Under the pieces are notes generated by a model. It saw only the letters and a list, made by a program, of their open reading frames with translations. It made no database searches and was not told the origin of the DNA. Below, piece after piece: positions 1 to 13,817 of a stretch of 64,000 nt of DNA. Each line of letters opens with the position of its first letter. Positions within the stretch are counted from its first letter, which is position 1. The position numbers were made by a program, and so were the translations under genes. Origin of the DNA: Muscardinus avellanarius (lineage: Eukaryota > Chordata > Mammalia > Rodentia > Gliridae); assembly GCA_963383645.1 (NCBI GenBank), contig OY726560.1, positions 81,449,593 through 81,513,592 of the forward strand. Reading direction: 5' to 3'.

Positions 1-1219
1 TTAGTTCTATTTGCTTTTCTGAGGATGATCCTAAAAGGTGACCTTTGTCATTAAGTTACCATACTGTGTAGATGTGTAGGTTTAAAAATGAAGTTTTAAT
101 GACAAATATAGAAGAGAGATCTCTCTTTTAGGAGAAGGTTATCTGAATTCATGATAACTTGTCGAAAGCCAGAAGCCCTCAGTTCCATAATAGATCTTTG
201 CCATTATAGAGGCTACTTAAGTTCCCTGTGACTGACCTTCGTATCATTTCCCTATAGGCTAATCTTTATGAGGAAGTCAGAAAATCAGGAGAATGCCTGG
301 TGAGAATGAGATCAGAGCAGAGGAGGAAAATAAATTTTAATTTAATAGAATCATATAAGAGGACCATATTCATTACAGAATATGGCTGTTCTTATTAGTC
401 AGGCCCAGATGACTCCAGATCTAAAGATTGAATCTCAGCCTCCCTGGACAATGGTTGGATGGACAGTGATGATAATTACCTTAGGCACTGCCGTCTTTGA
501 AATTCCTTTTCACATTAGATCTCCCCTAGTGTTGGTGTACTACAGGCAGAAGTTGATGGGGCTGCACTTTGAAACTGATATTGGGAAGGCTACCAGGGCA
601 ATAGACTTGAGACAATTTGGAGAACTTAGTGACTGAGTGCAGAGTCTGAGGGAGAAGGAATTAAATGCAGTGCAACTAAGAGAAACATGTGACAGGAGGT
701 ACTCCAGTTAAAAGCAACCACAGAAACAGAAGCACAAAGGAGGGAAAGTATAACCAGGGAGCCACTACTGCTTCATGTGACACGTCAGTACTTGCCTGTC
801 ACTTGATTAGACAGTTGAGACCTAAGAAGCCTTGGAGAGGGCACAAGGCACTGTGATCTAATAATTTCTCAGCAGAGAGTAGTACCACATGTGTGCTTCA
901 TGAGTGATGCAGTTGAATAATTTTGATGCTTAGGGTTTAGTGGCACTATGGTAAGCTATTGTTTTTGTCAATATTGATTATTTGAATTTTTCTACTTTCA
1001 ACCAGATTACTAGATTTATATAAGTTGCTCAATTATTTTATTTTTTAAAATGTTATGAAAAGCAGAGAGAACCTGTGGAATAGTCTGTGTCCTCCTGAGA
1101 TAGTATCTTTCAGAATGTATCCAATGGAACATTGATCCTCTTGATAGCCTCATAAAACTTCAGTGATATAAAGAGCTTAAAGCAAAGAGAATTACTTGAA
1201 TCAGAATTAAGTAATTGGA
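1..1219. other. TMEM68 intron, mostly unique sequence
   Basis: No repeat or exon is recognised. An 84-codon open frame (382-636) has no match I know and lies where the gene has an intron. Confidence 0.4.
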
Positions 1220-1438
1220 AGCTGGGCATGGTGACACTTGCTTGTAATCTCAGCATTTGGGAGGCTGTCAGGAGGATTGCGGTTCTAAGAAAGCCTTAGC
1301 AACTTAGTAAGGCCCTTTGCAACTCAGTAAGTCCTTATTTCAAAGTAAAGGATAAAAATAGGGCTGGGGGTGTAGCTCAGAGGTAGAATGACCCTGGGTT
1401 CCATACCTAATACTGTAAAAACAAAACAAAACAAAAAA
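1220..1438 (+). repeat. B1-dID SINE
   Basis: A B1-like half is followed by an ID-like half ('gggctgggggtgtagctcag') and an A-rich tail of AAAAC repeats. Confidence 0.85.
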
Positions 1439-1491
1439 CCTAATTAATTGGATAGAAAAGTTCTTTTTGCAGTATTTGAAAAATTGCTTTA

Positions 1492-1703
1492 TTTTTTTAT
1501 TTTGCTGGTCTGGTGATGGAACCCAGTAGCATTTGACCTCCAAGCTACACTCCCTGCCCTATTTTTTATTGTTTATTTTGAAACAGGGTCGCACTGAGTT
1601 GCAAAGAGCCTCACTAAGTAGCTGAGGCTGTCTGCGAACCACAATCCTTCGGTCTCAGCCTCCCAAATGCTGGGATTACAAGTATGTATCACCAGGACCG
1701 GTT
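1492..1703 (-). repeat. B1-dID SINE, antisense
   Basis: It starts with a T-rich run and reads through 'gatggaaccca' to 'caccaggaccggt' at its B1 end. Confidence 0.85.
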
Positions 1704-1808
1704 TGAAAAATTGTTTTTTAAATGAATGAATGAATCAGATTGCCTTCTATGGAAAAATCACATAAGACCAAAGAATCATAGGATCTCTAAGGTTAACAAA
1801 AAGGTTCT

Positions 1809-2019
1809 AGCCGGGCATGGTGGCACACGCTTGTAATCCCAGTTTGGGAGGCTGAGACCGGAGGATAGTGGTTCGCAGACAGCCTCAACTACTTAGTGAG
1901 ACCCTCCGCAACTTAGTGAGACCCTGTTTCAAAATAAAGAATAAAAAATAGGGCTAGGGGTGTAGCTCGGATGTCTAATGCCCCTGAATTCCATTTCCAG
2001 ACCAGTAAAAAAAAAAAGG
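1809..2019 (+). repeat. B1-dID SINE
   Basis: 'gccgggcatggtggcacacgc' through an ID half to an 11-base A tail. Confidence 0.85.
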
Positions 2020-2189
2020 ATCTAAACTAACAGACAGTATCAGAACTTAAAACTGTTTTGAGTTAATTAACCTGAAATTGGAATCAAACAATTCTGAACC
2101 AGTAAACATATGTTCTTAAAAGTGCTTCTTTCTTCAGGTCTTAGACAAAGTTAGTAGTTGGTAAGTTATGTGGATTTTTTTTTGTTTTT

Positions 2190-2880
2190 AGGGAGGGAGC
2201 ACTATCAGCCTGTGGCTACAGGGTTAATTCTAGCTCTTTCCTTTTCTATATTTTTAACCCTTTCTTCCAATCATGAGGCACTTGGCTCACATTATCTTTA
2301 ATGCATAGACTCATGTGATCAGCCCCCTTCTATGTAACCACCCTTCATCGCTACCATTCTCTAACTCATACACCCTCTGACCACACCTGAACTCTTAACA
2401 TCCCAGGCCAGGCCACCACCCTGCATAGTACCTTTCTCCACTATTCAGGTTGTGAGGCCCTACACCAGGCCACCTCCCCTACACAGACACCTTGTAACCC
2501 AGCTCAGCTAGACCTCTTGTGCTAGGCTGTTGCTTGTGTGTGATGTCCTCCTTTCACTTGGGCGTTGACTCCATGCAACCCCTTGGTTCTGCTTCTTTTC
2601 CCACTCAGATTTACCATCCTATGCTGGGCTTTCTGTGTCAGGACTCTGCTAGGGCTTTGAGTCACAACTCCAGCACTCACTCTGGGCAACCTCTCCACAT
2701 AAGTGCATACTTCACTCTGCCCTGCTTTATGGCTATAGGACTGATTCTTTCAGGGAATAAAAAAAGGGAAAAGAAAGGGAATAAAAAGGGAAATGGGAAG
2801 GGAACCAGGAAGACTCCTTAACTTGTAAGAAAATACTGAGCTTTTGAGTGGCTGGCTATCCTTTAGTACAGTTAAATTAA
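2190..2880. other. Intron DNA, unidentified C-rich stretch
   Basis: C/T-rich, Thr/Pro-coding-like sequence, possibly an old interspersed repeat. It ends in an A/G-rich simple run (2757-2815). No gene is recognised. Confidence 0.35.
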
Positions 2881-2915
2881 TGAACAAATCAAGTATTTAC
2901 ATTTCTTTTGAGCAG

Positions 2916-3080
2916 GTTATGAAGTTCATGGGATGGAAAAAATACCAGAAGGACCAGCACTTATAATTTTTTATCATGGAGCTATTCCCATAGATTTTTA
3001 CTACTTCATGGCTAAAATTTTTATCCATAAAGGCAGAACCTGCCGAGTGGTAGCTGACCACTTTGTCTTTAAAATTCCAG
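2916..3080 (+). CDS. TMEM68: TMEM68 exon with the acyltransferase His/Asp block
   Basis: The acceptor 'ttgagcag' ends at 2915 and the donor gtaagt begins at 3081. The first two bases complete a split Gly codon and the last base starts another. It encodes YEVHGMEK..., then YHGAIPIDFYYF with the presumed catalytic His and Asp separated by five residues, and ends VVADHFVFKIP. Confidence 0.95.
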
Positions 3081-3603
3081 GTAAGTTACAGTAACTGTAC
3101 ATGGTGGTATAAAAATGTTTAGTCAGCATGATTAGATGATGTGGTAGTCTCCCTTGGGTCTCTAGTGTGATTTGGAAAAGATTTTTTTTACCTTTTAGGG
3201 TAATAAACTTGGGACTCTAATTTGGAAACATGATTATCCTGTTTAAGCAATATATCTAAAAATGAGAATTTTCTGGCCAAAAATGTTACTTAAAATTTTT
3301 CTTTCCTTTTTTTTTTTTTTTTTTTTCCTGTACTGAAGATTCAGCCCACTGGCATTCTACCTCAGCTACACTCCCAGCCCTATTTTTTATTCCTTTTTTT
3401 TTTTTTTGAAACAGGGACTCACTAAGTAGCTGAGGCTGGTTGTGAAACTGTCATCCTCCTGTTTCTTTATTTAAAAAGTATTTAGTTATAAGCTAGGCGT
3501 GGTGGTGCATGCTTGTAATCCCAGCATTCAGGAGACTGAGACAGGAGTATCCGGGTTCACAGCCATCCTCAGCTACTTAGTGAGGCCCTTTGCAACTCAC
3601 ACA

Positions 3604-3650
<47 letters not shown>

Positions 3651-6600
3651 TTTAGTTATTATTTTTCTAAGTTAAACTTTTTCCTTCTTTTCCTCTCCAG
3701 CTAGGGTCTCACTAAGTTGACCAGTTTGGCCTTGAACCTCTGATTCTAAGCAGTCTTGCCTCAGCCTCCTAAGTAGCTGGAACCACCACAGACACGTGCC
3801 ATCACTCCAGGCTTAAATCTTGAACTTTATTATTATTTTTTTTGTTGGTGGTACTCCAGAGCAAATCTAGAGCTTTGCACATGATAGGCAAATACTCTAC
3901 CACAGAATACATCCCAGTTTAAATTTAAATTATAATTTATGCAAAATAATACATATTTTGGTGTAGAAGGTAGTTGATTTTTCACATGATGAATTTTTTT
4001 CATGAGATACTCATTTTGTTTAATTTTACTTTGATTAGGATTTAGTAGTTGTCAGTGTGATAGAAAATAAAAATTAGGGGAAAATTAGTCTTCATTATAC
4101 TACCCTGCTGTCTTGCTCAACTTGCCTCTACACTTAAATGCTGAGATTGAGGATTACATTCTTTTGAATCTGTTCATAAAATATATGTAGCTTTTTAAAA
4201 AGGTTAGTTAGCCAAATGGTTACGAACACAGTAGTGAGATTTTTAAGAAATAATTTTTGAATTAATTTATTGAGATGAAATCTTATTTTCTGTCACTAAA
4301 TTACTAGAAACAACACAGGAAAGTTAACAGTATTTTCTCTGGAATAATGAAAGCAAAGCTGACCTGTCATCCAGCCTGACACACACCAAGCCGTGCACTG
4401 AGTAACGATCTCCGTCAGTGCTTTGCATATGCCTGGTTAGTGCTATGGGTATCATGTGTCCTGAGACACACATTTGTACTTTGTGTATAAATTAAATAGA
4501 CTATAAGGCTTTCGGTTAAACAGAAACCTAGAGAACAAAAGAGCATCATTGTAATCTTACCACTATCACATTATTTTAATATATTATTTTAATGTATTTT
4601 ACTTCATTTTTAACTTACATATTTTCACATATTTTGCAAACAATTGTGTGGATTTTAAAAAAGGATTTAATGTAAGCATTAACATGTTTGCCATGTTTTA
4701 TAATGAATGGTTAATGTTATGACTAAAATGTTTGCCTATTTTATGAAATATTAGGTTGCTCCCATTTTTTTCCTTTTCATAAATAAAATGTGAATATTTT
4801 TATCATTGGCTTTTCAGGTAATTTTCTCCTTAATGATCCTTATGATATTTTGACATAGATTTACCTTATGTCCTTCATTGTTTTCTGAAGGTATAAAATC
4901 ATTATAGTTGTTAGTGCAAAAGAAGGACATTTTTTACTTTATCTTTTTTTTGTGTGTGTGGTACTGGGGGTGGAATCCAGAGGCTTTCAACCTCCAGGCT
5001 ATACTCCCAGACCTTTTTTATATTTTATTTGGAAACAGGGTCTCACTAAGTTGCTGAGAGCCTCACTAAGTAGCTGGGGCTGGCTTTGAACCTGTGCGAT
5101 CCTCCTTATCTCAGCCTCCCAAACACTGGCATTACAAGTGTGCACCACCATGCCCGGCTTTTTTTATTTCTTAATCTCAAGGAATAGTGCGCATACTAGC
5201 AGTCTTCTAAAGTTCCAATGTAAGATTTTATTAAAATATTCTTATTACTGATAGGATTATGTCATTCATCCATAAACAGTTGTAATATAAAAAGCTATAT
5301 AATATTAAGACTTGGAATTGACTGTCTTGAATCAACCTCACTTTATTTAAAACTCCTAATAATATTTGTTCTTATTAATTGCTAAACAATTTAATTTTAG
5401 GATTAGCATCATCTGACTTTTAAATAGATTTGATTATAGTCTTGCCAGTTTTCATAGGGCTTAGCTTCACATTCTCACAAGTGGTTCTTTCTTATAAGGA
5501 TAATGAGATTAAGCTCATGATTGCTGATAGGGTATTATTGCTGATTGTTCTAATAAGCATATTGTATTTGGCATGAGATAAAGCAGAAGGACCTTTGGAC
5601 TTGATATGCCTTTGTGGGAATCTCGGCCCTGCTACCTTTTTGCTATGTGACTTTGTGCATGCTACTTAATTTCAGACCCCAACTTTCCCCACATATAAAA
5701 CAGCAAGGAGAATCTCTATTTTCTAAGATTGTTTTGCGTTTTAAGAAGAGTTTGAATTTGAGCAGGACAAGGTGTTGCACACCTGGAAGCCCAGTACTTG
5801 GGAGTCTGAGATAGGAAAATCATGGGTTTGAGACCAGCCTCAGCAAATTAGCAAAGCCCTCTGCAACTTAGTGAGACCCTGTTTTCAAATATAAAATAGG
5901 GAGGGGGTGAAGGTAGGAGATTGAATGTCCCTGGGTTCAATCCCTAGTGCCGCACAAATACATACATACAACATACATACATACTTTAAATATGTAAGGT
6001 AGCCAAAGTAGTGGGTGATCAGTAAGATATAGCTATTGCTTCACAAAAAATATTAATCTTATGTTAACCTAAAGAGTTGTTGATTTTAGAAAATAGAGTT
6101 TACTGATGTAAGTATAGATAGTCATATAGGTTGTGAAGGGTTTTGCTCTTGAAGAATTTTAACAAGAAATACTTAATATAGATCTTTTTGCTTTGTTTTC
6201 TACAGGGTTTAGTTTATTACTTGATGTTTTTTGTGCTCTACATGGACCAAGAGAAAAGTGTGTTGAAATTTTGAGAAGCGGTCACTTGTTAGCCATTTCA
6301 CCAGGTGGAGTTCGAGAAGCCCTAATTAGTGATGAAACCTACAACATCGTATGGGGTCATCGTAAAGGCTTTGCTCAGGTCGCAATTGATGCACAAGTGG
6401 TAAGTTGTTTACAATTAATTATTTAAATAATGCTTTAGGTTTATAATCAATGTTTAAATTGTCAAAATATGTAAGAGCTTCAACCCTTTTATTACATATA
6501 TTAAAGATTATATGTAACAATTTTTTAACTGTCAATAGAGAAATATTCTGCATGAGAAGCCATCTTATATAAAAAATTAATCTTGAAATTTTGCAAATAT

Positions 6601-9600
6601 TCATCAAGGTTCTACTTTGCAGTATTAAATATAGATTTTTTCTTTTTGGTGGTAGTGGGGATGGAACCCTTCTACCTCCAGGCTACACTCCCCAGACCTA
6701 TTTTATTTTTTTATTTGGAAACCAAAATTGTTCAGTCTGTAAATAGAATAATCACACCAAATCCCAAAACAATCCTTAATTTTACTGACATTAGGAAGTT
6801 TTTAGGAAATATCTATATTAAACAAATGTCTATTTTTGCTTTATGCTATTAGGCAGCTGATCACATTTGCTGCTTAATGATAGAAGTCACATAAAAGTCT
6901 CTTAAGTCTCTTAAAACAGCAGGGCTGGCTTTGAACCTGCACGATCCTCCTGTCACCACCTTCCAAGTGCGGGGATTACAAGTGTGCGCCACCTAGCCTG
7001 GCTAAATCTAGCTTTTTTATTTTATTCATCTATTTTATTTATTTATTTATTTATTTGTTTATTTGTTTATTTGTTTATTTATTTATTTGTGGTACTGGGG
7101 GTGGAACCCAGGGGCTTTCTATCTCCGGGCTATACTCCAAGACCTATTTCCTATTTTATTTGGAAACCGGGGCTCACTAAGTTGCTGAGAGCCTCACTAA
7201 GTAGCTGAGGCTGGCTTAGAACCTGTGCGATCCTCCTATCTCAGCCTCCCAAGCATGGGGATGACAGGCGTGCGCCACCATGCCCGGCTAAATCTAGCTT
7301 TTTTATATTTGTAATTCTATGCAAATAATTTCATCATTCCTTCAGTTACATATTTTCATAAATATACTCAGTCAGTCTACTTCTATATATTTTTAGATAA
7401 GGTACATTTGATATGAATAAGTTGGTATATATCAAGAACATGATTGGTTTTGTAACAATTTTTTATCTGACCAACATTTATAGCAACAAGACTCAAATAT
7501 GTTACTTCTATTATTAAGCAGCAAATGTGATCAGCTGCCTAATAGCATAAAGCAAAAATAGACATTTGTTTAATATGGATATTTCTTTAAAACTTCCTAA
7601 ATTGTCAGTAAAATTAAGGATTGTTTTGGGATTTGGTGTAATTATTTTATTTACAGACTGAACAATGTACCATTTGTGCTTTTCTTAGAAATTTGGTCTC
7701 CATATTGTATTTTATCCTGTAAAACACCTGTCCATTACTAATGAAATGTTTCTCTTTTGTTTTCTGTTTATTTTTAGTGTAGATTCTCAAAAAACGATGT
7801 TATAGACCTTTGATAGGGTGGTGGTCTTTTTTTCCAGCCCTATTAGTAGAGCCTGCTGCCAGTGATTTTTACACTACGGCTTCTTTGTGTTCCCATTGCT
7901 GCCACATAAAGAGACCAGTCTCTATCCTTAGCTTGACTGCTTAGCACATAAATAAGGACTATTAACTAATAAAGAAAGATTGTGGTTGCTTCACTGTGGT
8001 CAAAGAATAATAGTTGAAGAAGAATGAATGTTTTATTTGCAAAGTTTACAGAAAAAGCACTGAACTCCTTTCTTCCCTCTACATATGTATACCTAACTCC
8101 TAGAAGTTGTTGCTATAGTGCTTTAGTCATGGGTCCCAGTATGAGTGAATGTGCTTGCCCAAGCGTTTAAATAACACAAAAATATAAGTAGTACCGTCCT
8201 GGAGTACATTGTATGTAAGCTTCTTGAGAACAAGGATTTTATATTCAAATTCTTAGTATAGTGACCGGCTTTGAGTAGGCTTTCAGCATTTGTTGAATTT
8301 AACTGACTTTTTTTTTCTTTTTTTTTTTATTGGTGCACTGTATTCATACATCATAGTGGGATACAAACTTTTGTAGACATACATGCACACATCGCTTAGT
8401 CAGCCCCCACCTGATCCCCACCCCATTCTCTCCCCATCCCTCCTTCCCATGCTTGGCTTAGTGGTTGACATCTAGTATTATAGCAATTTATCCAAAATTA
8501 AAAATGATAATTTCACATAACAGTTTCATTTGTCTGATACCAAGCTTTTGATGACTTAAAGATAACATTTCAATATTTCTTTTTGCTTTCTTTCTTACCA
8601 GAGAATATTTTTTTTCTATATTTTTTAGGTGAAACTATCATATATTTATATATTTATTTTTCAGAAAAAAATCTATCCTAATATGGAATATGGACTCTAG
8701 ATACCCAAAATGATCTTGAAAAAGAACAAAGCTAGAAGATATAAATTTTCTGATTTCAAACCATATAAAGCTACAATAATTGAAACAGTGTAGTACTGTT
8801 CTAAAGGCAGATATATAAACCATTGGAGTTAAATAAAAGCCTAGACCTAAATTCTTCCCTATATTGTCAAGTTATTTTTGACAAGGTTTCCACGAACATT
8901 TGGTGGTGGAAATAATAATCTTTTAACTAAATATTGTTGAAAAATAATACTTACATGGAAAAGAATAAAATTGGACCCTTACCTAATCCCATATACAAAT
9001 ATTAACTCAAAATAGATAAAAGACCTAAATATAAATCTTAAGACTATAAACTTTTAAAAGAAAATCTGGGTCATAAAATCTCACAACATTGAAATTGGCA
9101 GTGATTTCTTGGATATGATTTCAATGGCACAGGCAGCAGAAGAGTATACAAACTCCCTAAAAAATAAAAAAAATATTTTATATCCAAAGACAATGTGAAC
9201 AGAGTTTAAAGTTACTAATAGAATTGGATAAAATATTTCCAAATGCTGTATCTGAAGGTATATTAATATTCCAACTAGACATCCTAAAAATTAAGAACAA
9301 TATAGGCAAACAATACAATTTAGAGATAGGTAAAAGACTAACATAAATAATGAATCTCCACAGATAACCAATCTTAGTTGTCTGTTGGATGGAAACTCTT
9401 GTTTCTCTGATTCTGGTGTGTGTTACCTATTTCTTCTTTGTAGTTAATCTCTTTCAGTATTTTCCCTACCGCTGGTTTTGAAGACATAAATTCCTTCAGT
9501 TTCTGTTTGTCATGGAAGCTTCTTATTTTTCCATCTAATTTAATAGAAAGTTTTGCTGGGTAGGAAACTTTTGGCTAGAAGTTGTTTTCTTTCAGTGTTT

Positions 9601-12600
9601 GGAATATGTTACTCCAAGCCTTTCTGGCTCTCATGACTTGGTTTGGAAGAAGTCTGGAGTGATTCTAATTGGTTTGCCTCTGAATGTCACTTGGCCCTTT
9701 GTTTTTGTTGCCTTTAAGATTCTCTGCTTGGCCTCCACGTTGGTCATTTTGACAATTATGTGGCGTGGGGATCCTATTCTCCGATCCTGTCTAAAGGGAG
9801 TTCTATAACTTTCCTGGACCTGTGTATCGAACTCTTGCTCTATGTTTGGAAAATTTTCTGCTCTTATTTCTTTGAAGATATTACTTATCCCTTTGGTTTC
9901 ACCTTCTTTTCCCTCCTCTATTCCAATTATTCTTAGGTTAGCTCTCTTAAAATGGGCCCATATTTCTTCAATGTCAGATTCCTGCTGTCGGATTTTTTTT
10001 TCTAATTTAGAAAGTATGCATTCATTTTTGAATGATCTTCTTCTAAGATCAAGATTCTATTCTCCATGTGGTCTAATCGGTTGTTTGTACTTTGAGGCCT
10101 TTACTTCATTAATTGCATCCTTTATCTCTTTTTGGCTCTCTCTGAATTCTTTTCAAAGCACCTCTATTATTTCTACAGTTATTTTCCTGATTTGATCTTC
10201 TAGAAATCTCTGATTTTCTGTTTTATCGGGTTCTGATGTTGTGGGGTTGTGGGCATTCATTGCTCCAGTGTTATTCCTCTTTCCCATGATTTCGGAAGTT
10301 TGTGCCTTCTCTGGGTTCTTCCCTTGGGTCACTATGACTTCGCTTAAGGTGCTCTGGATCTCGAGTCTGTAGTATCTCTGACCCCACTACTCCTTTACTG
10401 GGTTGTATCACAGAGTCTCCGACCCAGGGAGTCGATAGAGGCTGCTTTAGACTATGGGGGGTGCCAGGTTGCACGTTCTCCTATGGCGTGATATCTCTGC
10501 CACTGCCACTCCCCCACTGGGTCAAGTCCCAGGGAGTACAGTACTGGGATTTCTCCTCTGTGACCCGCAAATTGACTCACTGTTCTTGAGTACGCAGATG
10601 TAGCTGTACTGGACTCGGTCAATTCACTGCTGCTGCCGCTGGTGGCAATATGGCGCCGCTGCCCACGCCCTTGGCCGTGAGGCTGGCGTATTTTTTCTTC
10701 TCTGGTTTTGAGTTCCACTCTGAGTCCCTGCAGCTTGTGCTGAGCTCAGCCACTGGGAGCTTTAGATGCTTCCTGCGCCGAAAGATCCCGCCTGGCTGTT
10801 CCTCAGCGGCTCACCTCGGCTTGCTGTAGCCGTCTGGTGAATTCGCCGCTGCCACCGGCAATATGGCGCTGCTGCTGCGTCCTCAGGTGTGAGGCCGGTG
10901 TATCTCCTCTGTGGCTCTGAGCTCTGTTCTCAGACCGCTTTCTCTCTGGAGCCTGGTGATTTTTTTGTTTCTCTGGTGATGGTGTTTTCTGGCTATGAAA
11001 GGCGCTGATTTTGTGGTAATGGAGATTGGTTGTTAGTGGGGCTCTTAAGCCCCGCTTTTCTCGGTCGCCATCTTCCCGGAAGTCCTTTAACTGACTTTTT
11101 ACTAAACAGAGTACTGAACACTAGTGGAAAGGAGCCTTTTGAATTTAATTTTATGTTAATAATGTTAGCATTATAGAAAATTAACTTTTAGCCCACTTTA
11201 TTTTCTAGAAAGTGTTAAGCACTGATGTTGAAAACAAAAACTTAGACTGTACAGAAATTAAGGATAATCAATGTAATGTTTAACAAAGCAATGATAAAAA
11301 CTAAAATCCTAATTAAACTAAAATATAAATATGGTTCACTTTTTAAATTTATATTTTGAAAGAATTATCTCCTTATAAGCTTGAGGTAAAATACCACAAA
11401 TAGATTTGAAATTACATAAATTTATCATGAAATTATAATTCTTCACACAAGTTTAAAGTTTAAAGCAACATATTGCTCAGAAGACAGAAATGATATAAAG
11501 AAAGTAACTTTTTCTATTCCTTGAGTTTCTAGATAAGCGATTAAGGAATCTAGGTAATTAAGATTTTTGTATACAATTTCAAAAAATTTAAGAAATAACC
11601 TTTATGAGTTTAAATACAAAGATCGTTAATGCTGTGGATTTGCAAAATAGCATAAACCTGAACAATATTGTGCTATCTCAACATTTTGTAGGCCTGTGAA
11701 GGGCTTTTTCTTGGTGCTCCTATATGTAAGGAGTTGACATGTAATTATTCCCATGTTACAGATGAGGAGACTCAGGCACAGAGAGATGGAGGGATGGAAG
11801 GGATCTGGTCACACAGCAAGGCAGCAGCAGAGCAGAGCACAGTTCAGGACTCGGGGCAACATGCTGTTGCCATCCCTGACTGCATCTCACAGTGAGCCTG
11901 CGGACATCTGAGGTCAAAGGGGCCTTCCAGATACGTGAGGGACATCTTCCAGTAATATGTGTACGTAGTTTTAAGTGACACAAATATCCCATCTGGAAAA
12001 TCCCTTAATAATCCTTACAAAATTTTCATAGCCATGATAAAAATATAAGACTGTTGTTGCAGGATTACATTTAAACTGCAACATACTGGGCTGAGGGTAT
12101 AGCTCAGTGGTAGAGTACTAGTATGTGTAGGGCCCTGATTTTGATCCCCAATGCTACAGAAAATAAGTAAATCATAAAAAGTGAATTGTGGCATACCAAC
12201 AGAAATTAAGAGACAAATCTAGATTGTATCAAGTTCATAAAACATTGGTAGTAAATATGTAAGGTATTTGAAAGTGACAAGCTTTTGATATATGTCATTT
12301 GTGAATAATCTAATATCTAAATAAGTTGGGGAAGAAGTTTCACCCATGTAATTGGAAAATAAGTAATATTAAAAAATAACATATTTTATTTGAGTAAAAT
12401 TGTTTACTTGTATATTTCAATTCATAAATCCTTTAAGGTAAGGATAGGTGTTAATATTTAGACCCATTCCATACATGAAGAAAGTGAGGCATGGATGTGG
12501 TAAATTACTTGTCTGATAGGTCCTACATTTTTCATAGCAGAAGACTGTTTGGACCATGCTATACTGATTCTCCAGGAACAGTTAAAAATGCACATTCTGT

Positions 12601-13767
12601 CTTGCACACATAACACATGTATATATCTAAACAATTAAATTCTAGGTTACTTAGGCAACTACCTGGTATATAATGTATGTACAAGAAGAGGATTGAATAA
12701 TTAAATTACACCATCAAGTTGTAATAGGCTAATGCTTATGGCTTAAAGGATGCAAAATTGAATGCAAATTTAGAAATTGTAGATCCAGACAACAGCATAG
12801 ATTACTGAGCCTGCTAGGGTCAGCTTTTTCCTACTTAGCACGTTCTAGAAATGTCCATTCTCTAGAGAGGTAGCTATTTAAGGACTAATGTTGAACCTTA
12901 ATAGTTTATATGAAGTGTACATTTGAGTATAGACTTCTGGGGTCATAGTCAGTGAATATCCCAGCCTAGCAGTGTTAATCAAGAAGGCAGAATGGTGCAT
13001 CTGGGAGCCGGGAGGTTTTTTATTTCCTTCTTGGGCATTCTAAGTTGTCAACTCTGAAGGCATTTTGTAAATATAATTTATAATATATGTTTATATAATT
13101 TATGTATTATATAAATATGATGTAATGTTATAATCATATTTAAAACATTGGGATTTCAGCCATCACTTTGTTTTATAAAACTACTGGTGATAAGATCATA
13201 ATCTTTATTTTCCAAAAGAATTCACTGTACTTTATCTTCACATGTATTAACTCCACAAAATTTTAATTCTTCACCTGCTTTTCTTACCTGACCTCTCTCC
13301 TCTTCCTAAATGATTTTTAGACTGCTGCTCTTTAGTTGTGACCTTTGCATTCAGAGAATACAAATGGATTCATTAGAAGCATTGTCTCTCTGTTCTATTT
13401 ATTCATTCCTTCTTTAGTTTCCCCATTACTTTCTTCAGCTCTTCATGTATTCCAGGTGTTGTACTAGGTGCTAGGGCTATAGCAGTGAAAAAACAAAAAC
13501 AGTGTCCTTGCAGTATATTATGTGTCTTTCTTCTGGTAAGAGAGATGCAATAACTGATCATTTGGCTATAAGTGAGGTAATAATAAGTTTTATGAAGAAA
13601 GTTATACTTGTGTTTTCTGTCCTTCAGTCCATAGCATTTTCCAGAGCTGAATAGCTCTGTCACCTTACCTTAATACCTCATCCTACTCATGAAGCAAGTA
13701 GTTCTATATTAGGAATGTGCATATATATCAGGGTATAGTATCAGGTTCTGTAAGTAGATATGTAAGT

Positions 13768-13817
<50 letters not shown>

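Noticed and set aside
382..636. 84-codon open frame in the first intron part
   Set aside because: No recognisable domain or splice context, and its position does not fit a TMEM68 exon. Could be a fossil retroviral or retrocopy fragment, but nothing supports that.
12088..12178. Possible tRNA gene
   Set aside because: Box-A-like text is present, but it is the ID SINE core with an A-rich tail; no full cloverleaf.
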